A DNA stretch of 64,000 nucleotides from Caulobacter segnis (GCF_029543125.1 NZ_JARQWW010000006.1:62001-126000), one strand, 5' to 3'. Positions 50,953 to 59,289 are shown, counted from the first letter of the stretch. The notes: generated by a model from the letters alone, not told the origin. Program-made: numbers and translations.

Positions 50953-51861
50953 TCACTCCGCCGCCAGCGGCCGCCGCGCCTCCTCTACGTCCCGCGCGGG
51001 GGGCAGGCCGTACAGCCGGCGGTATTCGCGGCTGAACTGGGAGGGGCTCTGGTAGCCGACGCGGAAGCCGGCGGTGGAGACGTCGGCGTCCTCGACCAGC
51101 ATCAGGCGGCGGGCTTCGTGCAGGCGAAGCTGCTTCTGGTACTGCAGCGGGGTCATGGCGGTGACCGCCTTGAACTGGTGGTGCAGGGAGGACTCGCTCA
51201 TGCCCACCGCGTCGGCCAGGGCCTCGATCCGCAGGGGCTGGTCGTAGTGGTCGCGCAGCCAGTTGACGGCGCGGGCCACCCGGCCGCCGCCGCCCTCGCC
51301 CGCCGTGATGTGCAGCAGGCGCGCGGCGTCCGGGCCGGTCAGCAGGCGGTAGAGGATCTCGTCCTGGATCAGGGGCGCCAGGGCGGGGATGTCGTGCGGA
51401 CGCTCCAGCAGGCGCATCAGGCGCAGCACGGCGTCCAGCAGGTCCGGCCCCGCCGTGTTCACCGCCAGGCCGCGCACGGCGTCCGCCGCCGTGGCCGGGC
51501 GCGGCACGCCGATGCGGCGCATCAGGTCGCCCAGGCGCACCGGGTCGATGGCCATGCCGAAGCCGATCTGCGGCTTGTCCGGCGTCGCCTCCACCACGCA
51601 GGAGGCCACCGGCATGTCCAGGGCCACCAGCAGATAGTCGCCGACGCCATAACGCAGGGTCTCCTCGCCGATGCGGACCACCTTGGCGCCCTGGACCACC
51701 ATGGCGAGGCACGGCCACTGGGCAGTGTGCAGGGGCACGCTGGGCGAGGTCTTGCGGGCGACGAACAGGCCGTTGATGGCGGTCTGAATATGTCCGTCCT
51801 CCGGCGTGAACCGGGTGATCAGGGAGACGAGCTCCGCATAGGGATCCGCGGGTAGGGTCAT
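50953..51861 (-). CDS. AraC-family transcriptional regulator (AraC_N type)
   Basis: 302 residues. The N-terminal AraC_N ligand domain has AQWPCLAMVVQGAKVVRIGEETLRYGVGDYLLVALDMPV and GFGMAIDPVRLGDLM. The C-terminal HTH_18 pair of helix-turn-helices covers about 205-295: VARAVNWLRDHYDQPLRIEALADAVGMSESSLHHQFKAVTAMTPLQYQKQLRLHEARRLML, DVSTAGFRVGYQSPSQFSREYRRLYG. Such regulators activate a divergent target. Here the target is the gene at 52092; repeated TGCNGGATCG sites lie between. The stop is 12 bp past a family C repeat. Confidence 0.92.
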   Translation of the reverse strand: MTLPADPYAELVSLITRFTPEDGHIQTAINGLFVARKTSPSVPLHTAQWPCLAMVVQGAKVVRIGEETLRYGVGDYLLVALDMPVASCVVEATPDKPQIGFGMAIDPVRLGDLMRRIGVPRPATAADAVRGLAVNTAGPDLLDAVLRLMRLLERPHDIPALAPLIQDEILYRLLTGPDAARLLHITAGEGGGGRVARAVNWLRDHYDQPLRIEALADAVGMSESSLHHQFKAVTAMTPLQYQKQLRLHEARRLMLVEDADVSTAGFRVGYQSPSQFSREYRRLYGLPPARDVEEARRPLAAE

Positions 51862-51913
51862 GACTTCACCCTAGCGGGCGGGCTGTCCGGCGAAAGTGGC
51901 GACCCGTGGTTTT

Positions 51914-51948
51914 TGCAGGATCGTGCATGACTCCTGCGGGATCGTTCC
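51914..51948. promoter_or_regulatory. Predicted AraC operator (tandem direct repeats)
   Basis: TGCAGGATCGTGCA (51914-51927) and TGCGGGATCGTTCC (51935-51948) are similar direct repeats starting 21 bp apart, two helical turns, which is the usual arrangement for AraC-type half-sites. They lie 53-87 bp upstream of the AraC start. Confidence 0.6.
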
Positions 51949-52057
51949 TGTCGCGACGGCGGGGGCGCGTGACAGACTTGGGGTGTCAGGATGGCGGAGC
52001 AAGTCGCGGCGACGCGGCGCACCCCATCCCGGCCGCATCCGCTCTCCCCGTCGCGGA

Positions 52058-52071
52058 TGCAGGATCGCACA
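52058..52071. promoter_or_regulatory. Third AraC-type half-site
   Basis: TGCAGGATCGCACA matches the two upstream direct repeats in the first 10 positions. It lies 21-34 bp before the start of the gene at 52092, next to its Shine-Dalgarno. Confidence 0.5.
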
Positions 52072-52091
52072 CCCTCTCGAGGAGAGCCCGC

Positions 52092-52439
52092 ATGGCCCGG
52101 ATCATTGACTATTCCCTGAACCCCGCGCCCCAGCATGTCGTCATGGAGGCCGTCGAGATCACCACCTTCCGCCTGCGCGGCTGTTCGGTGGAGGAGTTCA
52201 TCGTCGCCAATGTGGAGGTGGACGCCTGGCTGCGCCGCCAGCCCGGCTTCCGCTCCCGCCGGATCATGGAGCAGGCGGACGGCTCCGTGGCCGACGTCCT
52301 GGTCTGGGCGGCGGTGTCGGACGGCCGCGCGGCGGCGGACGGACTGATGGACGAACTGGCGGACTCGCCGGTCCATGACCTGATCGACCAGCGCACGGTA
52401 TGCTGGAGCGTCTCGCCCGTGCGGCACAGCGTGGGGTGA
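52092..52439 (+). CDS. ABM-like small protein, likely AraC target
   Basis: 115 residues, cytoplasmic. The sequence VEITTFRLRGCSVEEFIVANVEVDAWLRRQPGFRSRRIMEQADGSVADVLVWAAVSDGRAAADGLMDEL has the strand-helix rhythm of ferredoxin-like ABM or DUF-type dimers. No catalytic motif is recognised. GAGGAG lies 8 bases before the ATG. The divergent AraC gene and the shared GGATCG repeats imply inducible expression. Confidence 0.78.
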   Translation: MARIIDYSLNPAPQHVVMEAVEITTFRLRGCSVEEFIVANVEVDAWLRRQPGFRSRRIMEQADGSVADVLVWAAVSDGRAAADGLMDELADSPVHDLIDQRTVCWSVSPVRHSVG

Positions 52440-52549
52440 TGTGCTTCCTTCGAGACGGCCTTCGGCCTCCTCAGGATGACGAATTCAGTAGACAACAAAG
52501 CTCGTCATGCTGAGGAGCGGCACAGCCGCGTCTCGAAGCACGCAAAGAC
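52440..52549. repeat. Palindromic intergenic repeat, family D
   Basis: GTGCTTCCTTCGAGACGGCCTTCGGCC...CTCAGGATGACGA on the left and its mirror CTCGTCATGCTGAGGAGCGGCACAGCCGCGTCTCGAAGCAC on the right. Only one copy is in the window. It lies between two convergent genes. Confidence 0.75.
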
Positions 52550-52550
52550 C

Positions 52551-53381
52551 CTAGTCTATCGTCCCGGCCTCGACCGCGTTGGCGGCGGTCTGGGTGGGGG
52601 GCAGGGTTTCGGCCACGCGGGTGCTGCTGATGGGGATGACGCCGTCCAGCATGTTCACCGCCTCGCGGATGAACTTGGCGTGGGTGACCACGCCGATCTC
52701 CAGCCGCTCCTTGTTCAGCTCCACCTGCTGGGTGAGCATGCCGGCCACGAACTGAACCTCCTGAGCCTCGCCCGCCCCGGGGCGACGGCGAGCGGCCTGG
52801 GCCATGAACACCGGGCCGCCGGAATTGCCGGGGAACACCGCGAAATCGAGCAGGAAGGTCGGCGAATTGTCGGCCGAGCCCAGCGGGTAGGACGCCACCC
52901 GGCCCGAACGCAGGATCGGGAAGCCAGCGCCGTTGGCGGCCAGGCCGCGCGGGAAGCCCAGAGCCATCATTTCGTCGCCGGGGCCGAGCGCCACCTTGCC
53001 GAAGGTCTCGTCCGCCGCCAGCCAGGCCAGGGGGATCGCCGCCTTGGCGAATTCCGGCGGGGCGACCACCTCGATCGCCGCCACGTCGCGGGTCGGATGC
53101 TTGACCCACTCCGGCTGGTTGCCCGCATCGCGGATGGTCATGGTCTGGGGATCGTAGCGCCAGACGCCGTCGCCGCTCTGGACGCGATAGCCGATGCGGG
53201 CGCTGGCCTTGGGCATGCGCTCCAGCACGTGGCCGGCGGTGACCAGAACCGTGCGCGGGCGGCCGTCCGGGGTGGGAGCGTCGATGAGAAAACCGGTGCC
53301 GACAGTGCGCCCGCCGTCGGGCAGGGCCTGTTCGACCTGCACCGTCGCCTGAATGAGATCGAGTGAGAGATCCCAGGCCAT
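52551..53381 (-). CDS. Trypsin-like (S1/HtrA-type) serine protease
   Basis: 276 residues. Catalytic triad: His51 in VLVTAGHVL, Asp99 in HPTRDVAAIEV and Ser187 in FPGNSGGPVF. The layout is that of the chymotrypsin fold used by HtrA proteins, but no PDZ domain follows, only a Thr/Pro/Ala-rich tail. There is no signal peptide, so it may be cytoplasmic. The ATG at 53381 has AAGGGG 5 bases upstream and is preferred to 53417. Divergent from the oligopeptidase B gene by about 100 bp; a proteolysis theme. Confidence 0.9.
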   Translation of the reverse strand: MAWDLSLDLIQATVQVEQALPDGGRTVGTGFLIDAPTPDGRPRTVLVTAGHVLERMPKASARIGYRVQSGDGVWRYDPQTMTIRDAGNQPEWVKHPTRDVAAIEVVAPPEFAKAAIPLAWLAADETFGKVALGPGDEMMALGFPRGLAANGAGFPILRSGRVASYPLGSADNSPTFLLDFAVFPGNSGGPVFMAQAARRRPGAGEAQEVQFVAGMLTQQVELNKERLEIGVVTHAKFIREAVNMLDGVIPISSTRVAETLPPTQTAANAVEAGTID

Positions 53382-53483
53382 GGACGCCCCTTGAATACGC
53401 GACTCAACTGGCCCCATTTGACCAACCTCGAATCCGCGTCACAAGCTGGCGTCCTGCCGCACCCCTAGGTTTCAGGATCTTGC

Positions 53484-55676
53484 ATGCAAAACCGACGCGA
53501 ACTTCTGGCCTCCACGGCCGCCCTGGTCGCCTCTTCCGCTCTCATTCCCGGTGAATCCATGTCCGCGTCGCCTACTCTTCCCCCTTCTTCCACGATTAGG
53601 CCTCCCGTCGCCAAGAAGGAGCCCAAGCGCATCGAGCAGTTGGGCCGCGTCCGGACCGACGACTACGCCTGGATGAAGGACGACAACTGGCAGAAGGTCC
53701 TGCGCGACCCCAGCCTGATCAAGGCTGACGTCAAGGCGCACCTGACGGAAGAAAACGCCTACACCAAGGCCATGCTGGCCAAGACCGAACCGCTGCAGAA
53801 GGCGATGTTCGAGGAGATGAAGGGCCGCGTCAAAGAAGACGACGCCAGCGTCCCCGCCCCCGACGGCGCGTTCGAATACTACACCCGCTACAATGTCGGT
53901 GCGCAGCACCCGATCTACGCCCGCAAGCCGCGCGGCGGCGGGGCCGAGGAGGTCCTGCTGGACTCCGACGCCCTGGCCAAGGGCAAGGCCTATTCGGAGG
54001 TCGGCGCGGCGGACCACAGCCCCGACCACAAGCTGTTCGCCTATGCCGAGGACGCGCAGGGATCGGAAGTCTTCAAGGTCTTCGTGAAGGACCTGGCCAC
54101 CGGGCAGCTGCTGGCCGAGCCGGTGGAGAGCTCCACCGGGGACTTCACCTTCTCGCCGGACTCTCAGTGGCTGTTCTGGACCCACCGCGACGACAACGGC
54201 CGGCCGGACAAGATCTATCGCCGCCCGGCCCGCGGCGGCGCCAAGGACGACGTGCTGATCTATGAAGAGGCCGACGAGGGCTATTTCATCGGCATCGGCC
54301 GCGTGGCCTCGGACCAGTTCCTGGTCATCAGCGCCGGCAACAACGACAGCTCCGAAGCCCTGATCATCCCGGCCAGCGACCCGACCGCCAAGCCCAAGGT
54401 GGTGGAGCCGCGCAAGGCCGGCGTCCGCTACGACATCGAGCACTGGGACGGCGACTTCATCATCCGCACCAATGTCGGCGACGCGGTTGACTTCAAACTG
54501 GTCCGAGCGCCGGTCGCCGATCCGTCGGCCAAGAACTGGAAGGAGTGGGTCGCCCACCGTCCGGGCACGCTGATCGTCGGGACCACCGCCTATCAGAACC
54601 ACTTCGTGCGGCTGGAGCGGGTCAACGCCAACACCCGCATCGTCGTCACCGAAAAGGGCGGCGCCGAGCATCCCATCGTCATGGACGAGGAGGCCTATGT
54701 CCTGTCGCTGGAGGGCGGGTACGAGTTCGACACCCCGGTGATGCGCTACGTCTATCAGTCGCCGACCACCCCGCGTCAGTGGTTCGACTACGACATGGCC
54801 AAGCGCACCAAGGTGCTGCGCAAGACCCAGGAGATCCCCTCCGGCCACAACCCGGCGGACTACGTGACAAAGCGGCTCTATGCGAAGGCGTCGGACGGCG
54901 CCGAGGTGCCGATCACCGTGCTTATGAAAAAGGGGACCAAGCTGGACGGCTCCGCCCCGCTGCTGCTGTACGGCTATGGCAGCTACGGCATCCCCATGGA
55001 CCCTAGCTTCTCGATCCGGAACTTCAGCCTGGTGGACCGGGGCTGGATCTGGGCCACGGCCCACATCCGCGGCGGCTCGGAAAAGGGCTGGGGCTGGTTC
55101 CTGGACGGCAAGCGCTTCAAGAAGAAGAACACCTTCACCGACTTCATCGCCTGCGCCGAGCACCTGCACGCCGCCGGCTATGGGGCCAAGGGCCGGACGG
55201 TGGCCTATGGCGGCTCGGCCGGCGGGCTGCTGATGGGCGCGGTGACCAACATGCGCCCGGACCTGTGGAGCGGCATCATCGGCGCGGTGCCGTTCGTGGA
55301 CGTGATCAACACCATGAGCGACACGTCCCTGCCCCTGACCCCGCCGGAATGGCCCGAATGGGGCAATCCGATCGAGGACCCAGAAGCCTACGACTACATG
55401 CTCAGCTACAGCCCCTACGACCAGATCGCGGCCAAGCCCTATCCGGCCGTGCTGGCCACCGGCGGCCTGTCGGACCCGCGGGTGACCTATTGGGAGCCGG
55501 AGAAGTGGGTCGCCAAGCTGCGCGACCACACCACCGCCACGAACCCCATCCTGCTGAAGATCAACATGGACGCGGGACATGGCGGGGCGAGCGGCCGGTT
55601 CGACTTCCTGAAAGAAATCGCTCTCGACTACGCCTTCGCCGTGTGGGCGGTGGAGAAGGGTTGGGAGAAGGCGTGA
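53484..55676 (+). CDS. ptrB: Oligopeptidase B (S9A family)
   Basis: 730 residues. A possible twin-arginine signal (NRRELLASTAALVASSALI) at the N-terminus, then the beta-propeller (about 60-440; VRTDDYAWMKDDNW at its start) and the alpha/beta-hydrolase domain: Ser578 in VAYGGSAGGLLMG, the catalytic Asp region ATGGLSDPRVTYWEPEKWVAKLR and His in NMDAGHGGASGRFDFLKE. GWGWFLDGKRFKKKNTFTDFI is the S9A/oligopeptidase B block. It cleaves short peptides after Arg or Lys. Slightly longer than the E. coli enzyme because of the signal. Its stop overlaps the start of the GFA gene (TGATG). Confidence 0.93.
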   Translation: MQNRRELLASTAALVASSALIPGESMSASPTLPPSSTIRPPVAKKEPKRIEQLGRVRTDDYAWMKDDNWQKVLRDPSLIKADVKAHLTEENAYTKAMLAKTEPLQKAMFEEMKGRVKEDDASVPAPDGAFEYYTRYNVGAQHPIYARKPRGGGAEEVLLDSDALAKGKAYSEVGAADHSPDHKLFAYAEDAQGSEVFKVFVKDLATGQLLAEPVESSTGDFTFSPDSQWLFWTHRDDNGRPDKIYRRPARGGAKDDVLIYEEADEGYFIGIGRVASDQFLVISAGNNDSSEALIIPASDPTAKPKVVEPRKAGVRYDIEHWDGDFIIRTNVGDAVDFKLVRAPVADPSAKNWKEWVAHRPGTLIVGTTAYQNHFVRLERVNANTRIVVTEKGGAEHPIVMDEEAYVLSLEGGYEFDTPVMRYVYQSPTTPRQWFDYDMAKRTKVLRKTQEIPSGHNPADYVTKRLYAKASDGAEVPITVLMKKGTKLDGSAPLLLYGYGSYGIPMDPSFSIRNFSLVDRGWIWATAHIRGGSEKGWGWFLDGKRFKKKNTFTDFIACAEHLHAAGYGAKGRTVAYGGSAGGLLMGAVTNMRPDLWSGIIGAVPFVDVINTMSDTSLPLTPPEWPEWGNPIEDPEAYDYMLSYSPYDQIAAKPYPAVLATGGLSDPRVTYWEPEKWVAKLRDHTTATNPILLKINMDAGHGGASGRFDFLKEIALDYAFAVWAVEKGWEKA

Positions 55677-56080
55677 TGAGGATCACCGGCGGCTGCCTCT
55701 GCGGCGGCGTCCGCTACGAAGCGGAGGGGCCGCCGGACTATACGGGCCATTGTTACTGCGCCGACTGCCGCAAGGCGTCGGGCGGGCCGTTCATCCCCTT
55801 CATGGGCTTCCTGGCGAGCGCGGTGCGCTTCAGCGGCATGACCCGGCAGTTCCGATCCCCCGCCTTCAACGGCGGCGAGGCCGTGCGCAACTCATGCCCC
55901 AACTGCGGCGGGCTGGTGTTCGGCGGCGTGGTCGGGGAGAGCGACAGCCACACCATCTATGCCGGCTCGCTGGACGACCCCAGCCTGTTCAAGCCGCAGA
56001 TCGCCATCTTCAACCGCGACCGTCCCGACTGGGCGCCCCTGCCCCCGGACGTCGCGGTGTTCGAGACGATGCCGGACTGA
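55676..56080 (+). CDS. GFA (CENP-V/formaldehyde-activating) family zinc protein
   Basis: 134 residues. Zinc-binding cysteines: GGCLCGGVRYEAEG at the start, HCYCADCRKASGG near 30-40 and NSCPNCGGLVFGG near 80. Members of this family include glutathione-dependent formaldehyde-activating enzyme and centromere protein V; most bacterial members have unknown substrates. The ATG overlaps the stop of the oligopeptidase gene by one base, so the two are probably translated in sequence. Confidence 0.9.
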   Translation: MRITGGCLCGGVRYEAEGPPDYTGHCYCADCRKASGGPFIPFMGFLASAVRFSGMTRQFRSPAFNGGEAVRNSCPNCGGLVFGGVVGESDSHTIYAGSLDDPSLFKPQIAIFNRDRPDWAPLPPDVAVFETMPD

Positions 56081-56089
56081 GAGGCGCGA

Positions 56090-56204
56090 AATCCTCCCCC
56101 TATGGGGAGGTGGCCCAGAGGGCCGGAGAGGGAAATGCTGAGTCCTGACCTGATCAAAGCCCCCTCCACCGCTTCGCGGTCCCCCTCCCCCTGTGGGGGA
56201 GGAT
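56090..56204. repeat. Palindromic intergenic repeat, family A
   Basis: CCTCCCCCTATGGGGAGGTGGCCC on the left and CCCCCTCCCCCTGTGGGGGAGG on the right with the CCCTCCACCGCTTCGCGG core. Its right end supplies the GGAGG Shine-Dalgarno used by the acetyltransferase gene at 56211. Confidence 0.85.
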
Positions 56205-56210
56205 TGAGGT

Positions 56211-56768
56211 ATGCACCACGCCATGAACATCCGCCCCGCCACCGCCGCTGACGCCGCCGCCATCGCCGAGATCTATGCCGACGCCTGCCTGAACGGGTTC
56301 GGGACCTTTGAGGAGGTTCCGCCGGACGCGGATGAGATCGCGACCCGCATGGCCGGGGTCCAGTCGCGGGGCCTGCCCTATCTGGTGGCGGAGGGGGACG
56401 GCGAGATCCTGGGCTACGCCTATGCGGGCCCGTTCCGGCTGCGCGCCGCCTATCGCTACACCGTGGAGGACAGCGTCTATGTCTCGCCCAAGGCGAAGGG
56501 CAAGGGCGTCGGGCGCGCGGTGCTGAGCGCGGTGCTGGACGCCTGCGCGGCCATGGGCCTGCGGCAGGTGATGGCGGTCATCGGCGACACCGGCAACAAG
56601 GGCTCCATCGGCCTGCACACGGCCATGGGGTTCGAGCCCGTGGGGACCTTCCGCGACGTGGGCTACAAGCAGGAGCGCTGGGTCGACATCGTGCTGATGC
56701 AGAAGAGCCTGAACGGCGGGTCGAGCACCCCGCCGGACGCGGACGGCCTGAGCCTGAAGGGATTTTAG
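56211..56768 (+). CDS. GNAT-family N-acetyltransferase (phosphinothricin acetyltransferase-like)
   Basis: 185 residues. IRPATAADAAAIAEIYADACLNGFGTFEEVPPDADEI and the acetyl-CoA P-loop KAKGKGVGRAVLSAVLDACAAMGLRQVMAVIGDTGNKGSIGLHTAMGFEPVGTF are typical of the Pat/Bar-type GNAT enzymes, followed by KQERWVDIVLMQKSL. It acetylates a small amine, perhaps a methionine sulfone or herbicide-like compound; the physiological substrate is unknown. The ATG at 56211 has GGAGG at 8 bases, provided by the preceding repeat; 56223 is a less supported alternative. Confidence 0.9.
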   Translation: MHHAMNIRPATAADAAAIAEIYADACLNGFGTFEEVPPDADEIATRMAGVQSRGLPYLVAEGDGEILGYAYAGPFRLRAAYRYTVEDSVYVSPKAKGKGVGRAVLSAVLDACAAMGLRQVMAVIGDTGNKGSIGLHTAMGFEPVGTFRDVGYKQERWVDIVLMQKSLNGGSSTPPDADGLSLKGF

Positions 56769-56770
56769 AG

Positions 56771-57286
56771 CTAGTCCACCTGCGGCGGCGGAGGGACCAG
56801 CTCAGGCAGGATCACGTCCTGATCCGCATAGGCGGTCATGATCGTGCCCTTCTTTATGCTGACGTCCTTCCCCTTGATGAAGGGGGCGGCCGGCCAGAAC
56901 AGAAGCACGGTCACGACCTGAGCGCCGACGCGGTCGTCACCCTCGGCCCCCTTGTTGGCGCGCAGCCGGATTCTCTCCTCGCCGATCTTCAGATGCACCA
57001 GCCGGACATTGAGCTTGCCCCTCTTGCCGAGCATGCCGTTGTCGCGAGCCTCCACGACTTCTCCGACGCCACGATAGCCGGCGCGAAGCACTGTTCCGTC
57101 CTGCAGCTTGACGTCGTCGTCCAAGCTGATGGTGAAACGGTCCCCTTCGCTTGCCGACGAACTTGAAACGGCTTCCTCAAGACGAATGGAGAATTCAGTG
57201 CCCTCCGGCACTTTCACTTGCGCGCCTGCGGGCGCGAAGGTGAGCAGGCTCGCGAACGCGCCCGCAGCAACAGCTTTGATTTTCAT
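56771..57286 (-). CDS. Secreted hypothetical protein
   Basis: 171 residues. Signal peptide KIKAVAAGAFASLLTFAPAGA (cleavage near residue 23) then a beta-rich domain: VKVPEGTEFSIRLEEAVSSSSASEGDRFTISLDDDVKLQDGTVLRAGYRGVGEVVEARDNGMLGKRGKLNVRLVHLKIGEERIRLRANKG. The pattern (VPxGT, RLxxxVSS, GDxF) occurs in bacterial surface and conjugation-type repeat proteins of unknown function. A hydrophobic AQVVTVLLFWPAAPF segment lies near 125-140 and could be a membrane stem. The start at 57286 has GGGGGA close by. Confidence 0.78.
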   Translation of the reverse strand: MKIKAVAAGAFASLLTFAPAGAQVKVPEGTEFSIRLEEAVSSSSASEGDRFTISLDDDVKLQDGTVLRAGYRGVGEVVEARDNGMLGKRGKLNVRLVHLKIGEERIRLRANKGAEGDDRVGAQVVTVLLFWPAAPFIKGKDVSIKKGTIMTAYADQDVILPELVPPPPQVD

Positions 57287-57519
57287 AGTCCCCCCAGTCG
57301 TAAACCACACGCTAAGGTGGCGCTTGTTTTTGGTCTAGCCTGAAGGTGGCCGTAAATGCTGCGTCATCACGCCGCTAGCCGCGGATTGCCGCCCAGCGAT
57401 CCGTGTCAAACTTTCCGCTAGCGGGTGGGGGAAATCCGCACGCCGGGTTGCTTCCGTTCAAGAGCTGTCGCGTTGGCGTCCTAGGATGCGCGCGGCATTC
57501 AGCCAACGGGAGAAACATC

Positions 57520-57957
57520 ATGGCCCTGAAGATCAAGCGTCGCGGTTCGGTCGCCTGGAGCGGCGGCATCAAGGACGGCAAGGGTTCGATCAACACCGAG
57601 AGCGGCGCCCTGAGCGCCTATCCCTACGGCTTCTCCAGCCGGTTCGAGGGGCAGGCGGGATCGAACCCGGAAGAGCTGCTGGGCGCGGCGCACGCGGCCT
57701 GCTTCACCATGGCCCTGTCGCTGATCCTGGGTCAGGCGGGCCTGACCGCCGACAGCCTGGAGACCACCGCCGAGGTGACCCTGGAGGAGCAGAGCGGCGG
57801 CTACGCCATCACCGCCATCCACCTGACCCTAAAGGGCAAGGTCCCCGGCGCCGACGCGGCCAAGTTCGCCGAGCTGGCCGGCGCCGCCAAGGTCAACTGC
57901 CCGGTGTCCAAGGTCCTGAACGCCGAGATCACCCTGGACGCCGAACTGGTGGGCTAG
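57520..57957 (+). CDS. osmC: OsmC-family peroxiredoxin
   Basis: 145 residues. KRRGSVAWSGGIKDGKGSINTESGAL is the OsmC start; the two peroxide-reactive cysteines are in HAACFTMAL (near 60) and VKVNCPVSKVLNA (near 126). OsmC reduces organic hydroperoxides and supports osmotic and oxidative stress survival. The ATG at 57520 has GGGAG 6 bases upstream; the open frame extends further but only as a shadow. Single gene. Confidence 0.93.
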   Translation: MALKIKRRGSVAWSGGIKDGKGSINTESGALSAYPYGFSSRFEGQAGSNPEELLGAAHAACFTMALSLILGQAGLTADSLETTAEVTLEEQSGGYAITAIHLTLKGKVPGADAAKFAELAGAAKVNCPVSKVLNAEITLDAELVG

Positions 57958-58078
57958 AACTCCGCGGATGTGGGCGGCCAGCATGGCCGCCCCGTTTGCT
58001 TTTGAGCCTCTGAGGCATCCCGACGCAGGGACGGGCGGTCGCATCCCCGCCCCTGGCCCCGCTTGTTAAGCATGGAGG

Positions 58079-58279
58079 ATGAACCGCGCCTTCTCGATCT
58101 TCGTGCACGTCGGACTGTTCTTCAGCAGCCTGCTGGGCCTGGCCTTTGTGGCCGGCGGCGTGGTGGTGCTCAATCGCGCCGACAAGATCAGCTTCATCGG
58201 TCTTGGCCTGGCGATGATCGCCCTGGGCGCCTGGGGCTGCGTCAATGCGGTGCGCCAGACCCTGGCCGTCCACCAGTAG
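58079..58279 (+). CDS. Small two-helix membrane protein
   Basis: 66 residues with two hydrophobic helices (about 6-28 and 38-58) separated by a short RADKISFIG loop. GGAGG directly abuts the ATG with no spacer, so either a downstream start is used or translation is weak. No family recognised. It lies between osmC and a candidate sRNA on the other strand. Confidence 0.55.
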   Translation: MNRAFSIFVHVGLFFSSLLGLAFVAGGVVVLNRADKISFIGLGLAMIALGAWGCVNAVRQTLAVHQ

Positions 58280-58303
58280 GCCCTCTCCCCAGACCTCGCT
58301 CCC

Positions 58304-58384
58304 AAAAGAAAAGCCCGGCCGAGGCCGGGCTGAAGTCATTAGGGAGGAAACGCCCAGGAAGGGCATGACGCCTCGCGGCGTCGT
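58304..58384 (-). ncRNA. Candidate small regulatory RNA with anti-Shine-Dalgarno motif
   Basis: On the minus strand a possible -35 (TTGAAC, 58417-58412) and -10 (TACTTC, 58395-58390) are 16 bp apart. They are followed by a perfect hairpin GACGCC-GCGA-GGCGTC with a GNRA loop (58382-58367), an unpaired CU-rich segment containing TTTCCTCCCT (58350-58341), and a strong intrinsic terminator AGCCCGGCC-TC-GGCCGGGCT then TTTTCTTTT (58331-58304). The layout is that of trans-acting sRNAs of alphaproteobacteria that bind ribosome sites. The hairpin, anti-SD stretch and terminator are seen; the promoter is weaker. Confidence 0.6.
58312..58331 (-). terminator. Intrinsic terminator of the candidate sRNA
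   Basis: Perfect 9-bp stem AGCCCGGCC/GGCCGGGCT with a 2-nt loop, followed on the minus strand by TTTTCTTTT. No minus-strand coding gene lies between it and the tRNA at 59051, supporting a non-coding transcript as its client. Confidence 0.7.
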
Positions 58385-58572
58385 GATCAGAAGTAGGTTG
58401 TTCGCAGGCGGGTTCAAGGACCGGGACGCCGTTCCGGACCAACCTTTTTCGCCTGACCGGTTTTCGATCAAAGCTGTGCAATGCGTTGGCAGGGGGGCGC
58501 CGCCGGCGATGGAGCCGTTGAAGTTACAATCTTCGCGTGTACGCTCTCCCCGACGCATCGAGGAGACCGAAG

Positions 58573-59034
58573 ATGGAGCGACGGCGTTTCCTGGCCGCTG
58601 GCGGCCTTCTGATTCTGGGCGGGGGGCGACTGGCCGGACCGGCCCAGGCGGAAGAACTCATCGGCGCGGATCAGGCGGTGACTCTGGCCAGGGCGGCCTA
58701 TCCGGAGCCCGTCACGGGCAAGTTCGCTTTCACCGTCCAGTCCACGGGCCGCTTTGGCCAGAACCTGTTCCTGAACTCCCGCGAGAAGTGGCAGGACCCC
58801 GACAACCTGGCGGTGGTCATCTGGCCCGAGGCGGCGGAGACGCTGGCCCTGCGCACGGGGCTCAGGCTGGACTCCCTGGCCGACGCGTTCGAAGGCCGCT
58901 CGATCCAGGTCGTGGGCGCGGCGAAGCGGGTTTGGATAGCCAATCCGCGAACCAAGGACCTAGGCCCCGCGCGCAAACCCTACTTCGCCACGAACATCTA
59001 TGTGGAGAACGCGGACCGCCTCGGCGTCGTCTAG
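58573..59034 (+). CDS. Tat-exported hypothetical protein
   Basis: 153 residues. A clear twin-arginine signal (ERRRFLAAGGLLILGGGRL) with cleavage near AQA-EELIG, residue 26. The mature domain starts LIGADQAVTLARAAYPEPVTGKFAFTVQSTGRFGQNLFLNSREKWQDPDNLAVVIWPEAAETL, an OB-like beta-barrel pattern (GRSIQVVGAAKRVWIAN), perhaps related to nucleic-acid-binding OB folds, and ends YFATNIYVENADRLGVV. No enzyme motif. GAGGAG lies about 8 bases before the ATG at 58573. The gene is divergent from the candidate sRNA. Confidence 0.8.
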   Translation: MERRRFLAAGGLLILGGGRLAGPAQAEELIGADQAVTLARAAYPEPVTGKFAFTVQSTGRFGQNLFLNSREKWQDPDNLAVVIWPEAAETLALRTGLRLDSLADAFEGRSIQVVGAAKRVWIANPRTKDLGPARKPYFATNIYVENADRLGVV

Positions 59035-59050
59035 CGATGAGGAGAGGAAG

Positions 59051-59124
59051 TGGCTGGGGAACTAGGACTCGAACCTAGAATGACGGTACCAAAAACCGCA
59101 GTGTTACCATTACACCATTCCCCA
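59051..59124 (-). tRNA. tRNA-Gln (anticodon TTG)
   Basis: Reads on the minus strand TGGGGAA... with the anticodon arm GCGGT-TTTTGGT-ACCGT (anticodon TTG), the T-arm CTAGGTTCGAGTCCTAG and the acceptor TTCCCCA, G discriminator and encoded CCA. All four arms pair. 74 nt including CCA. Confidence 0.93.
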
Positions 59125-59289
59125 GCAGGAACGGCGAACACCCTGGGGGGCGTCGGCGAGGGCGTGGGAATAGCGCAGCCGATTTGAGGATGCAACGGGG
59201 CTATGACGAGGATTTGCTGATTTTCTCAAAGAGCCGTTTCTGTCGCTTGCGCCCCGATCCGCCCTCCCCTATAAGCCCCCTCCTCAAGT

